Positions 9,967 to 18,294 of a stretch of DNA of 32,615 nucleotides are shown here, in pieces. The notes beneath the pieces are model-generated. The model saw only the letters and a list, made by a program, of their open reading frames with translations, made no database searches and had not been told where the DNA came from. Source of the DNA: an uncultured Spirochaetia bacterium (GTDB taxonomy: Bacteria > Spirochaetota > UBA4802 > JAGODF01). Every line of letters begins with the position of its first letter. The stretch's first letter is position 1. Where the stretch lies: positions 1 through 32,615 of the forward strand of contig CALCJG010000227.1 of assembly GCA_937967705.1 (NCBI GenBank). Direction: 5' to 3'. The position numbers and the translations under genes are program-made.

Positions 9967-11109
9967 TTGAATCATGATTATTTTACAATAGGGCCCCGGA
10001 AAGACATTAGGGATATCAAAATAGTTCTCTATAATGAAAAGGAGATCAGTAATTCACTGGTAAAAAGGTTTTTGACCTGTGAGGGGTATTCATTCAGATG
10101 CATTTCCTATCAAGATGAATCGGATTTGGGAACAAAGATCCAGTCTTTCATCCATGAGGGAGCAGAATCAAAAGAGGTATTGATATTAAAGGACAACCGG
10201 GGACGCTTTGTACAGAAATGTCCCGGTTCCCCCGGGGTCATTTGCTGTAATTACTGGGTTGTTAATACCTGTTTCAATTGTCTATATGATTGTTCCTATT
10301 GTTATCTAAACACATACCTAAATTCCTTCGGAATTGTCCAGTTCTCCAATCTGGAAGTGCTTTACAGGGATCTGTGTGAATTCTCGAAAAAAAACGAAAA
10401 CAGAGTTTGCCGCATCGGGACCGGGGAATATACGGACTCGCTCATGATGGATCAGATTACCGGTATCGCTTCCGAGCTCATCAGTATTACATCAAAAAAC
10501 AGGAATATCTTTCTTGAATTAAAAACAAAATCCCATAATATAAATCATTTGCTGAACATCGGTGATAAAGGGAATACTGTCCTTGCTTGGAGCCTGAACA
10601 CTCAGCGTAATATTGATAAACACGAGTCAGGAACGTCTTCCCTGGCAGAAAGACTGGCTTCGGCCAAGGAGGCATCAAAAAGTGGTTATCATACCGCTTT
10701 TCACTTCGATCCGATTATTATTTATGAGGGATGGCAGGATGACTATCGAAAGACAATCAATGATCTGTTCAATGCCGTCCCTGCCGGGAATATATGCTGG
10801 ATTTCTCTCGGCGGATTCAGATATACCCTGGCTTTTAAGGAATATATGAAAGAATATGGAAAAGACAGGGAAATCTTTGTGGAAGAATTTCTTCCGGGAA
10901 TAGATGGTAAATACCGGTATTTCAAAAAGAATAGGCTTGAAATTTATACCCATATAATACAATGCATAAGAGATCATTCCAGAGACGTATATTTATATTT
11001 CTGCATGGAAAGTGCTGATATCTGGTTGTCTGCATTAGGTAAAAGGTTTTCGGAATCCGAGGATCTTGAAAATGATATGATCAAACATCTGACCCAAAGT
11101 TATTTATAA
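9967..11109 (+). CDS. Radical SAM protein, spore photoproduct lyase-like
   Basis: Related to spore photoproduct lyase (SplB), a radical SAM enzyme that reverses thymine dimers in spores. The 380-residue protein has CxxxCxxC at Cys105, Cys109 and Cys112 (CLYDCSYCYL), the family signature with the aromatic residues that follow. It also has SLNTQRNIDKHESGTSS (209-225), AAFHFDP-type strand residues and the IYEGW motif (252-256), all familiar from SplB. The hydrogen-donor Cys of the lyase, expected in a SCTSD-like segment, is replaced: here the segment reads GTGEYTDS (151-158), with Glu154 at about the Cys position. This protein is therefore probably not a spore photoproduct lyase, and nothing else here suggests sporulation. 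The start is the TTG at 9967 (a stop precedes it), with GGGGAT upstream. The substrate is unknown. It precedes prfB. Confidence 0.85.
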   Translation: MNHDYFTIGPRKDIRDIKIVLYNEKEISNSLVKRFLTCEGYSFRCISYQDESDLGTKIQSFIHEGAESKEVLILKDNRGRFVQKCPGSPGVICCNYWVVNTCFNCLYDCSYCYLNTYLNSFGIVQFSNLEVLYRDLCEFSKKNENRVCRIGTGEYTDSLMMDQITGIASELISITSKNRNIFLELKTKSHNINHLLNIGDKGNTVLAWSLNTQRNIDKHESGTSSLAERLASAKEASKSGYHTAFHFDPIIIYEGWQDDYRKTINDLFNAVPAGNICWISLGGFRYTLAFKEYMKEYGKDREIFVEEFLPGIDGKYRYFKKNRLEIYTHIIQCIRDHSRDVYLYFCMESADIWLSALGKRFSESEDLENDMIKHLTQSYL

Positions 11110-11162
11110 TATTAAAATTATTCCCAATAGTAATTCTACGATACTGATTATGAGGTAAAACA

Positions 11163-12281
11163 TTGGAAGAACGAGATTATAGAGAAAGGAAAAGGGATCT
11201 GGAAGAACTTATCGGCAAAATTGACGATCTCTATCAATCATTGAATCTGGATTCATTAAGAGCCAAAATCATGCTATTGGAGCAGGAGACCCTCAAAGAT
11301 GATTTCTGGACCAATAAAGAGCAGGCCGCAAAGATTAATTCTGAAATCAGTCAAATGAAAAAAAGGATTGATCCTCTCGGTAAACTATATGCCGAGGTCC
11401 AGGAAGCGATTGAGCTGATGGAATTGGCTATGAAGGAAGATGACGAGGGACTGCTGAATGATATTAGCACTCAGATCGATGGTTACATGAAAACCTTCGA
11501 TATGCTGGAAACTCTCGAATTGCTATCCGGTGAAGATGATGTTCGTAGTGCTTTCCTGACCGTACACCCAGGAGCCGGCGGCACGGAGTCCCAGGACTGG
11601 GCCAGTATGTTATTCCGGATGTATTTACGATGGGCTGAAAAAAATGAGTATACCATCAGTGTAATTGATTATATGCCGGGTGAAGAAGCGGGCCTCAAAA
11701 CGGCTACTGCATTAATTAACGGTGATTTTGCGTTCGGATTGCTTAAGTCCGAAAGGGGGATACATCGGCTGGTGAGGATTTCTCCTTTTGATGCCAATAA
11801 AAGACGCCATACTTCATTTGCAGCTGTTGAGATAATCCCGGAGGTCCCGGATGATGTGGATATTGAGATTAACGAATCGGATCTACGTATAGATACCTAC
11901 CGTGCTTCAGGCGCGGGCGGCCAGCATGTTAACAAGACCGACTCAGCGGTTCGAATAACACACATACCATCGGGCATTATCGTGCAATGCCAGAATGAAA
12001 GATCGCAGCATAAAAACAAGGCTTTTGCGCTCAAGGTATTGCAATCGAAACTTTATCAATTGAAACGCAAGGAGATGGATGAGAAAAAGCTGGAAAAGAT
12101 GGGGGAAAAGAAAGATATATCCTGGGGCAATCAGATTAGATCCTATGTCTTTCAACCATATACCCTTGTCAAAGATCATAGGACTGGGGAAGAAACAGGT
12201 TCCATAGATTATGTATTGGACGGTGAGATTGACCGTTTTATCTATACCTATCTCAAAACATTAAAGGGCCAGCAGTTATAG
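11163..12281 (+). CDS. prfB: Peptide chain release factor 2
   Basis: Recognises UGA and UAA stop codons and releases the peptide at the ribosome. The 372 residues show an N-terminal helical domain, the VHPGAGGTESQDWASM block, the RF2-specific SPF anticodon-like tripeptide (207-209), and the catalytic GGQ at 252-254 in ASGAGGQHVNKT. Many bacterial prfB genes carry an in-frame UGA near codon 25 with a slippery CUUUGA and need programmed +1 frameshifting. Here the frame is continuous and none is seen, so this copy lacks that autoregulation. The start is a TTG at 11163 preceded by GAGGT, six bases away. A three-codon ATG-AGG-TAA at 11150 overlaps the ribosome site and is probably chance. A 53-base gap follows the radical SAM gene, so they may be cotranscribed. 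Confidence 0.98.
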   Translation: MEERDYRERKRDLEELIGKIDDLYQSLNLDSLRAKIMLLEQETLKDDFWTNKEQAAKINSEISQMKKRIDPLGKLYAEVQEAIELMELAMKEDDEGLLNDISTQIDGYMKTFDMLETLELLSGEDDVRSAFLTVHPGAGGTESQDWASMLFRMYLRWAEKNEYTISVIDYMPGEEAGLKTATALINGDFAFGLLKSERGIHRLVRISPFDANKRRHTSFAAVEIIPEVPDDVDIEINESDLRIDTYRASGAGGQHVNKTDSAVRITHIPSGIIVQCQNERSQHKNKAFALKVLQSKLYQLKRKEMDEKKLEKMGEKKDISWGNQIRSYVFQPYTLVKDHRTGEETGSIDYVLDGEIDRFIYTYLKTLKGQQL

Positions 12282-12318
12282 AGCTAGTTATTTTATTTCC
12301 AATTAATGAGTTTTATTC

Positions 12319-12347
12319 TTGAAAATTATCTCCCTTCATAATATTAA
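12319..12347 (+). promoter_or_regulatory. Candidate promoter of 12380 gene
   Basis: In an AT-rich 98-base gap, TTGAAA (12319-12324) and TATTAA (12342-12347) sit 17 bases apart. This would start transcription near 12354, about 26 bases before the ATG. The -35 fits five of six bases and the -10 four of six. It could also be chance in AT-rich DNA. Confidence 0.33.
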
Positions 12348-12379
12348 AAACCAAATAATATATAGTTAAAAATTATATC

Positions 12380-13240
12380 ATGAAAGTTGGTATTGATAAA
12401 ATTCGAAATATAATGAATAAATACCCCAATGAATTCTATTGCAGGTATTACTATGATATGATGGTCAAAGGGAGGAAATTCCACTCAGAGAACCCGGTTA
12501 CTCTTGATGATCTGGATTATCTCCATAAACAGGGATTTCTAGAGATCGACATCATCTATACTGTAACGGTTTATGAATACCTCTCCCATGAATACCCCAT
12601 CGAATTCAGGAAACCATACAAAATGGCTGAATTTATGGATATTGATAAATACCTTGAAGCCCTCAATCGTGTAAATGCTCAATCCAAGCGTAAACGTTGC
12701 ATCTACATAATCGGAGATGTCTATACACAGGACAGTAAATCAGGGAACAGGCAGACTGTTGTGGGCCACAATGAAATGCTGGATTATAAAAAATGGAACG
12801 AGATAAAAAGGGATTTATCCAAGGATCAGAAATTTTTGTATAGAAATTCCGAGAACGGGATCATTGTTTTTATCAACATGATGCCCGATGCGGAAACGAG
12901 CTATATGGAAAGGTTCAGAAAGAATACGGATTTGATTACCTCCATGGTGTCACGAAAGAAAAATATCAACATTGAGATCGCACCGGATTTTATATCCACT
13001 GAAGACGTTATTTCCGTAACTGATCCGGAAAAATTGCTGGATCAGTACATCGTCAATAATGCACGGCTGATTATAATTGGAGAAAACATATCTGAATCCT
13101 ATAAAAAGGCTTTACTTCAGGTTAAGCAATATGATAAATTTGTCAGGATGATGATTGTACCCTTGATCGACATGACCAATCTGGAACATTTTCTGATGCA
13201 GGTGAAATTATTCTATAACTCCAATCGCTGGACCGAATAA
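12380..13240 (+). CDS. Conserved unknown protein, 286 residues
   Basis: I do not recognise this family. The 286-residue protein is soluble, lysine and tyrosine rich, with no membrane segment. The N-terminal third is helical and includes NPVTLDDLDYLHKQGFLEIDIIYTVTVYEYL. A middle strand KRCIYIIGDVYTQDS (105-119) and later short beta strands (GIIVFINMMPD, ARLIIIGENIS) suggest an alpha/beta fold of the Rossmann or nucleotide-binding type, but no P-loop or GxGxxG is present. The start is the ATG at 12380, with no Shine-Dalgarno but an AT-rich leader. The gap to the next gene is 13 bases, so the two are likely cotranscribed and may work together. The link to prfB is only positional. Confidence 0.75.
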   Translation: MKVGIDKIRNIMNKYPNEFYCRYYYDMMVKGRKFHSENPVTLDDLDYLHKQGFLEIDIIYTVTVYEYLSHEYPIEFRKPYKMAEFMDIDKYLEALNRVNAQSKRKRCIYIIGDVYTQDSKSGNRQTVVGHNEMLDYKKWNEIKRDLSKDQKFLYRNSENGIIVFINMMPDAETSYMERFRKNTDLITSMVSRKKNINIEIAPDFISTEDVISVTDPEKLLDQYIVNNARLIIIGENISESYKKALLQVKQYDKFVRMMIVPLIDMTNLEHFLMQVKLFYNSNRWTE

Positions 13241-13253
13241 GAGGTAGATTCCT

Positions 13254-14177
13254 TTGAAGAAGAAAACCCCGAAAAAATCCCTTTTCAAATATTTTGAACC
13301 CATTGATATGACTGATTTTATCAATGACGAGGGGAAAACCGGCAGCATAGAGGATAGCTTCGGATATTTTGCCTTTACGCCTAATAAGGACAATCTTTTT
13401 CTCAATAGGTTTTCCAAGGATGATCTGATGACCATCATTAATAAGGTGGGGATGCTGGATCATCTGAACAAACGGGGGTTTGATAACATCATACTGGATA
13501 TTGAAAAGGACGAGACACTGATCCATTATCTTAAGATTTATTATGGTGAGAAAAAGCCCAATAACATTCTTGTGGATCTCCGTCTTTCTGAATCGAGGTT
13601 TTTACCGGATTCAAAATACTTTCCCGAGGATATTGAGGCTGTTACCTACGACATGATTGTCATCGAATGGCTGGCCTCTCAAAATCCTCATACAGATTTT
13701 TCAAACAACCGTCCCCAGCTGCCAGGTCAGAAAAAACCAGGGCTGGGTATTTTGAATTTTATGATGGAGATGATGTATATTGTCGGGCGAGAAGTGATCA
13801 AAGACGGCTTCATGGATGTTCCCGACCATATGCACGGGGCTATAATGTACTCTAAAAAATTCAAGTTCTTTAACCCTTCCCATGAAGCCATTCTGCAGGC
13901 AATAGTAAGGGATCTTTCCAATTATCCGCTTATTGATATATCCTGGGGAATGCTGACCAATACGATTTATGATGCTGAAACCGGCAATCCGCAGGAATAC
14001 GATCCGTCCGAACAGATATTTCCACTCTCCAGGCGCATTAGAAAGTATTTTAACTCGAAGATGTACAAAGAAAGATTGAGATATGTATATAAGAAAAAAA
14101 GGTACAAGTTCGATTATAACCGAATGCTCGAACTGAAGTCGGAAATGTTAAAGAATAAGAGTGTTGTCGATTTTTAG
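13254..14177 (+). CDS. Conserved unknown protein with LPGQxxPGLG motif
   Basis: I do not know the function. The 307-residue soluble protein has a lysine-rich N-terminus (MKKKTPKKSL), then a mixed domain, and a distinctive block EWLASQNPHTDFSNN (138-152) followed by LPGQKKPGLG (156-165) and a helix (FMMEMMYIVGREV). After this come GFMDVPDHMHGAIMYSKKFKFFNP, with two His residues, and a basic C-terminus. I recall similar motif blocks in other bacteria as an uncharacterised family, but I cannot name it. The start is a TTG at 13254 with GAGGT upstream, next to the stop of the previous gene. Its stop codon overlaps the minus-strand FlgN-like stop by three to four bases. The high basic content at the ends is compatible with nucleic-acid or membrane contact; this is inference. 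Confidence 0.75.
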   Translation: MKKKTPKKSLFKYFEPIDMTDFINDEGKTGSIEDSFGYFAFTPNKDNLFLNRFSKDDLMTIINKVGMLDHLNKRGFDNIILDIEKDETLIHYLKIYYGEKKPNNILVDLRLSESRFLPDSKYFPEDIEAVTYDMIVIEWLASQNPHTDFSNNRPQLPGQKKPGLGILNFMMEMMYIVGREVIKDGFMDVPDHMHGAIMYSKKFKFFNPSHEAILQAIVRDLSNYPLIDISWGMLTNTIYDAETGNPQEYDPSEQIFPLSRRIRKYFNSKMYKERLRYVYKKKRYKFDYNRMLELKSEMLKNKSVVDF

Positions 14178-14620
14178 GAATTTTGGTCCCACTTCAGTTT
14201 GTTGAGACGAGAAAGGGAGTTGATGTCCCTGTTCATCCCCTCAAGACGGCGCTCTATCATCTCAATCAACTCCAGCCGGCTCTTTGAGAGCGAGTCCATG
14301 CTGCTGAGTATTCTAGTTTCTGCGTCATGCATTTCCTTTATTTCATGAGTTGGGGATAGGCGGTCATAGGAAAACTGGTCCATGCCGGCGATAGCGGCAA
14401 TCTGGTGTTTTATTTGCTGTATATCAAAGTCCAGTAATTCTATCTGTTCCATGCAATCCTGATCTTTCTGCAGTAAATCGAGGAGTTGCTGTGAGTTATC
14501 GGTGGGTATTAAGTATCTCTTTTCGGTTTCTGATTGTTTGATGATATTGATAAGCTCCATCTTCCTGTTTATAAGGCACTTGGCCTCCGAAAGCAGGGAG
14601 CTGATATCATCCCTCAACAC
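14174..14620 (-). CDS. FlgN/FliT-like flagellar export chaperone (putative)
   Basis: The 148-residue, all-helical, charged protein has long heptad-like stretches (residues about 15-45 and 55-80), typical in size and character of the FlgN/FliT chaperones that hold flagellar subunits. I see no decisive motif, so the family is inferred from its size, helical content and position immediately after fliS, whose last 14 bases overlap its start. The start is GTG at 14620, with AAAGG about eight bases upstream. The gene is co-oriented and translationally coupled to fliS, and shares its candidate flagellar promoter. Alternative: an unrelated small coiled-coil protein. Confidence 0.7.
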   Translation of the reverse strand: MLRDDISSLLSEAKCLINRKMELINIIKQSETEKRYLIPTDNSQQLLDLLQKDQDCMEQIELLDFDIQQIKHQIAAIAGMDQFSYDRLSPTHEIKEMHDAETRILSSMDSLSKSRLELIEMIERRLEGMNRDINSLSRLNKLKWDQNS

Positions 14621-15041
14621 TAAAGCTGCCTTTGGAATCGATATTCTGTCCGTCTGATTTGACCTCTTTTGCGGATATCTTATTCCAAGCCTCCCTCAAG
14701 TCCTTTAAATATGACACAACCTCCTGTATGATTTCGGAGCTCTTCTGTATGTTGGCCTCGAGAAGCCTCTTTTTAAAATACATATAGAGATTAAACAAAT
14801 TGCGTGAGAATTCCCCCCCGTCATCCATATTAAGGGACATGAGAAGTTCGGTTATGATGTCCTGAGCTTTTAAAATATTACTGTTTACTAAATCGTAGGT
14901 CTTGGGATTCATATTCTCAATGGCAATATTCAGGAACTTGATAGCGCCATCGTAAAGCATTACGATAAGTTTACCCTGGTTTGCAGTATTAATCTCGGTC
15001 TGTTTGTATTTATCGTAGGGATTTTTCTGAGGTAAGGCCAT
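14607..15041 (-). CDS. fliS: Flagellar export chaperone FliS
   Basis: Binds flagellin in the cytoplasm and prevents premature polymerisation before export. The 144 residues match the family through the opening YDKYKQTEINTANQGKLIVMLYDGAIKFLNIA (9-40), the NIL-KAQDIITELLMSLN block, and FSRNLFNLYMYFKKRLLEAN (81-100), a four-helix bundle protein of typical size. GGGAGGA six bases before the ATG at 15041 is an excellent ribosome site. It is the first gene of a two-gene unit with the FlgN/FliT-like protein. This and the possible sigma-28-type promoter upstream suggest late flagellar gene control. The flagellin genes are not in the window. Confidence 0.93.
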   Translation of the reverse strand: MALPQKNPYDKYKQTEINTANQGKLIVMLYDGAIKFLNIAIENMNPKTYDLVNSNILKAQDIITELLMSLNMDDGGEFSRNLFNLYMYFKKRLLEANIQKSSEIIQEVVSYLKDLREAWNKISAKEVKSDGQNIDSKGSFSVEG

Positions 15042-15095
15042 TTAAGTCCTCCCGATTATTATATCGAAATGATTTCACAGCGCATAATAATAATA

Positions 15096-15123
15096 TTATC
15101 GACAAAACAATTAAATGACTTGA
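15096..15123 (-). promoter_or_regulatory. Candidate sigma-28 flagellar promoter
   Basis: On the minus strand, GTCGATAA (15096-15103) differs by one base from the flagellar -10 GCCGATAA. Twelve bases upstream lies TCAAGTCA (15116-15123), six of eight bases of the TAAAGTTT element. Spacing is one base longer than the common 11. The start would fall near 15089, about 48 bases before fliS. A TTATTATTA-rich stretch lies just downstream. Confidence 0.4.
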
Positions 15124-15205
15124 TACTATAACCGATGACCAAAACAGTTGAAAACCGCTAACCTCGATAGAAATACCTGGAGCATGGTGAGAATTGTTGA
15201 ATCTT

Positions 15206-16084
15206 TTAAAAAATATGTTTAATTTTGCTGTAAATTTCCTGATACTTTTCCTGTGTTCTGAAAATGATTTCATCCGGGAGGGGAGGGGGAGGTGAATTTT
15301 TGTCCCAGCTAGTCGTGTTCAGATAGTCTCTTATAAACTGCTTATCATAGCTGACAGGAGAGGTTCCGATCTGATAACTGGCCTCGTCCCAAAAACGTGA
15401 GCTATCAGGAGTTAGAACCTCATCAATTAATACTATTTCATTGCGAATAAAACCGAATTCAAATTTGGTATCCGCGAGGATGATACCCGCCTTTTTCAGC
15501 TTCTCTCTCCCGAAGTCGTAGATCTGAAGTGTTAATTCTCCCAGTCGGTCGGCTACATCCGAATCCAGTTTTTTTCTCATGACATCAATGGAGACATTGA
15601 TATCATGACCCCTTTTAGCCTTAGTGGCTGGGGTAAACAGGGGATGGGGAAGCTTCTGAGCCATCTGTAGGCCGTCCTCCATCTTGATTCCGCAAACTGA
15701 TCCAGTTTTTATGTAATCTTCCCAGCCGCTTCCAATCAAATAACCCCTTGCAACACATTCAAAATCAATTCTTTCTGCTTTTTTTACAATTACTGATCGG
15801 TCTTTCAATTCCGGGATATCTGAAAAAGGTTTTGGGAAATTTGCTATATTTGACTCAACAATATGATTTTTTAAAAACTTAATGTTCGAAAACCATATAT
15901 TAGAAATTTTATTTAAAAGTAACCCTTTCCCGGGAATTCCATTGGGAAAGACATGGTCAAATGCTGATATTCTGTCTGTAGATACTATCAGATAATGGTC
16001 TGGGTCAACCAAATAGACATCACGCACCTTGCCGCTGAATAGTTTTTTTGCGCCCTGGATTTTGAGATTCGTGATTGCTTCCAT
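15206..16084 (-). CDS. purC: SAICAR synthetase (PurC)
   Basis: Joins CAIR with aspartate, using ATP, to form SAICAR in purine synthesis. The 292-residue form, longer than the roughly 240-residue bacterial enzymes, resembles the longer type found in some bacteria and eukaryotes. Motifs visible are KLFSGKVRDVYLV (14-26), ISAFDHVFPNGIPGKG, the ECVARGYLIGSGW block, AKRGHDINVS, ADTKFEFGF and IDEVLTPDSSRFW. The start is the ATG at 16084, with AGAGGT six bases upstream. It follows gatB by 36 bases on the same strand, so they are probably cotranscribed. A 164-base gap separates it from fliS downstream. Nothing is abnormal. Confidence 0.97.
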   Translation of the reverse strand: MEAITNLKIQGAKKLFSGKVRDVYLVDPDHYLIVSTDRISAFDHVFPNGIPGKGLLLNKISNIWFSNIKFLKNHIVESNIANFPKPFSDIPELKDRSVIVKKAERIDFECVARGYLIGSGWEDYIKTGSVCGIKMEDGLQMAQKLPHPLFTPATKAKRGHDINVSIDVMRKKLDSDVADRLGELTLQIYDFGREKLKKAGIILADTKFEFGFIRNEIVLIDEVLTPDSSRFWDEASYQIGTSPVSYDKQFIRDYLNTTSWDKNSPPPPLPDEIIFRTQEKYQEIYSKIKHIF

Positions 16085-16120
16085 CGTAGACCTCTAATTT
16101 CTATTACGGTGGGTGATCAA

Positions 16121-17554
16121 TTATTGGGATAATTTCTTTAAGAGTAAATCATTGACAATCTGGGGATTTGCCTTGCCCTTGGACTCTTTCATGATCTGGC
16201 CGACTAAAAATTTGAGGGCCTTATCCTTACCATTCCTGTAATCGGATACTGATTCAGGATTATCTTGTATGATCTGTTCCACGATTTTTTCAATTGCAGT
16301 AACGTCTGTTACCTGTTTTAGACCCTTGGTTTCTACTATCGTCTCGGCTGCATTACCGCTGGTGATCATCTCTTCAAAAACAACCTTTGCAATTTTTCCG
16401 CTTATGGTATTATTGTCTATGAGTTTTATCAGTCCTGCAAGCATCTCAGGCGTGACAGGAAAGATTGAAATCTTTTCAGAATCATCAATGCGCCCGAGAA
16501 GCTCACTCATAATCCAGTTTGAAATACGTTTGGGATTAGCTCCAACGGCTACAGCCGCTTCATAGTATTCCGCCAGAGGTTTGGTTGATGTCAGCACATC
16601 TGCATCATACTCCGGTATTTCGTAATCCCGTACGATCCTGGCTTTCCTCTCATCAGGCAATTCAGGGAGCATGTTCCTGATATGATTAATATAAATATCA
16701 TCAATGATTATGGGAGGTAGATCCGGTTCGGGAAAGTATCTGTAATCATGCGCTTCCTCCTTGGAACGCATGCTGAAGGTCTCACAACGCTGGGAATCCC
16801 ATAAACGTGTTTCCTGTACAATGACTTCACCCTCATCAAGCATGCGGGCCTGTCTTTCGATCTCGTAATCCAGGGATGCTTTTACAGCCTTGAAGGAATT
16901 GAGATTTTTGATTTCAACCTTTTCCCCGAATTTCTCCTGGCCGAATTCCCTTAGAGATATGTTTACATCACACCGGAGACTCCCTTCCTCCATGTTGCAG
17001 TCGGATACTTCGAGGTATTTCATTATAATTTTCAATTTTTGCAGGTAGTTATAAGCTTCCTCGGAACTTCTAATGTCAGGTTCCGAAACGATCTCGATGA
17101 GAGGAACTCCTGTTCGGTTGAAATTGACCATAGAGATCTTGTGAGATGGGTTCTCTGAATGGATGGATTTACCGGCATCCTCCTCGAGATGAAGCCTGGT
17201 AATACCAATTCTTTTAAGGCCTTGGGATGTGTTGACGACGATGTGTCCCTCATGGCAAATCGGTTTATCATACTGGGAAATCTGATAAGCCTTCGGGAGA
17301 TCAGGATAGAAATAATTCTTCCTGTCGAATTTGCTGTAATGGGATATATGACAGTTTAGGGACAATCCGGCCAATATGGCTTTAGTTAATACCTCACTAT
17401 TGAAAACGGGAAGTACGCCTGGAAGGCCGAGGCACACAGGGCATGTCTGTGAATTGGGATCGTTTCCGAATTTTGTGGAACATCCGCAAAAAATCTTAGT
17501 CTCAGTGTTGAGCTGAATATGCACTTCCAAGCCTATCACAGGTTCATACTTCAT
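16121..17554 (-). CDS. gatB: Aspartyl/glutamyl-tRNA amidotransferase subunit B
   Basis: Subunit B of GatCAB, which converts misacylated Glu-tRNA(Gln) or Asp-tRNA(Asn) to the correct amide form. The family landmarks are GLEVHIQLNTETKIFCGC (8-25), the Zn-site Cys23, Cys25, Cys38 and Cys41, GLPGVLPVFN, FDRKNYFYPDLPKAYQISQY, the SLRCDVNIS motif and the C-terminal YqeY-like helical region (from about 325) that ends with the KANPQIVNDLLLKKL tail. The frame extends upstream to a TTG at 17581, but I chose the ATG at 17554: AGGAT precedes it closely, and the 477-residue length matches the family. gatA and gatC are not adjacent. It is probably cotranscribed with purC. Confidence 0.98.
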   Translation of the reverse strand: MKYEPVIGLEVHIQLNTETKIFCGCSTKFGNDPNSQTCPVCLGLPGVLPVFNSEVLTKAILAGLSLNCHISHYSKFDRKNYFYPDLPKAYQISQYDKPICHEGHIVVNTSQGLKRIGITRLHLEEDAGKSIHSENPSHKISMVNFNRTGVPLIEIVSEPDIRSSEEAYNYLQKLKIIMKYLEVSDCNMEEGSLRCDVNISLREFGQEKFGEKVEIKNLNSFKAVKASLDYEIERQARMLDEGEVIVQETRLWDSQRCETFSMRSKEEAHDYRYFPEPDLPPIIIDDIYINHIRNMLPELPDERKARIVRDYEIPEYDADVLTSTKPLAEYYEAAVAVGANPKRISNWIMSELLGRIDDSEKISIFPVTPEMLAGLIKLIDNNTISGKIAKVVFEEMITSGNAAETIVETKGLKQVTDVTAIEKIVEQIIQDNPESVSDYRNGKDKALKFLVGQIMKESKGKANPQIVNDLLLKKLSQ

Positions 17555-17675
17555 TTTATCCTCATGGATCGGATCGGTCAATTGATTGCCAGCGTTTGAA
17601 AAATTGCATCCGAAGTCGGAATTGAAAGTAAATATTTGTTGAAATATTGAGTTTATCTATTTCACTGTTTATAAT

Positions 17676-18215
17676 TTGTCAACTAGAAAGGTTTCAATTG
17701 AAAAAAAACTATCTTTGGTCCCAATGAGAATATTTAAAGTGCCGATAATTGCTCTCCTCCTGTTCATCTCAGGTTTTACAGCAGGCAGTTTGCTGAAAAA
17801 ACAGTTTTTTATTGAGTTTTTAGGTATGGGGAGTAATTACCTGTATTTGATATACCGTCCGGTTCATCAATTTGTAAGAATTCGTTATGAATTGTATAGT
17901 AATAATAAACTGGAGCGACTTAAAGCCTATTATGCCCTGTATGATTATAATTACATCGATGTGGATTTCCTGGCTGAGAGATACAGGCTGGAAGATTCTC
18001 ATTTGAATAAAAGGACTATAGTCTGGATTCTGGGCAATGCACCTGATCGGGATAAAGTGAAAAGATTCATCAATAAAGAGTTTGAGCCGGCTGAGAGAGA
18101 TGTACAATTGGAAATGCTTGGTGTGCTGAACAGGATGGGACAAGGGGTTTTGAGGGATTTTATTCAGGAGAGGCATATCCCGAAGGCGCTGTACAGGATA
18201 ATCCTGGGTAATTAA
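17676..18215 (+). CDS. Unknown membrane-anchored protein with uncertain start
   Basis: I do not recognise this protein. From the first possible start (TTG at 17676) it has 179 residues. From the ATG at 17724 it has 163, beginning with a hydrophobic segment (KVPIIALLLFISGFTAGSL). The rest is soluble, mostly helical, and the last 60 residues (RTIVWILGNAPDRDKVKRFIN...) look like HEAT-type repeats. The start is odd. A clean ribosome site GAAAGG (17686-17691) is spaced six bases from a TTG at 17698, but that TTG is out of frame with the gene by one base because of a run of eight A at 17701-17708. A ninth A would open the frame. The gene may use the ATG at 17724, or slippage, or contain a sequencing error. 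It lies 79 bases before proA. Confidence 0.62.
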   Translation: MSTRKVSIEKKLSLVPMRIFKVPIIALLLFISGFTAGSLLKKQFFIEFLGMGSNYLYLIYRPVHQFVRIRYELYSNNKLERLKAYYALYDYNYIDVDFLAERYRLEDSHLNKRTIVWILGNAPDRDKVKRFINKEFEPAERDVQLEMLGVLNRMGQGVLRDFIQERHIPKALYRIILGN

Positions 18216-18219
18216 TGAT

Positions 18220-18262
18220 GATAACGGTAAGTAGTTTGACTAATTTAAGGATACCGTATCAT
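18220..18262 (+). promoter_or_regulatory. Candidate proA promoter within inverted repeat
   Basis: TTGACT (18236-18241) and TATCAT (18257-18262) each fit five of six bases but are only 15 apart. They lie within or beside an imperfect inverted repeat, GATAACGGTA (18220-18229) and TACCGTATC (18252-18260), which matches over nine positions with one bulged base. Overlap of the repeat with the promoter is compatible with an operator or a leader hairpin; this is inferred. Confidence 0.33.
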
Positions 18263-18294
18263 TTTGTTGAAATATTTATTAACGGGTTACTATT

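Noticed and set aside
11150..11158. Three-codon ATG-AGG-TAA overlapping the prfB ribosome site
   Set aside because: Too short, and the AGG is needed as the ribosome site; likely chance.
15010..15273. 87-residue frame with a hydrophobic stretch between fliS and purC
   Set aside because: Overlaps both the fliS start and the end of purC, and has no ribosome site or family resemblance.
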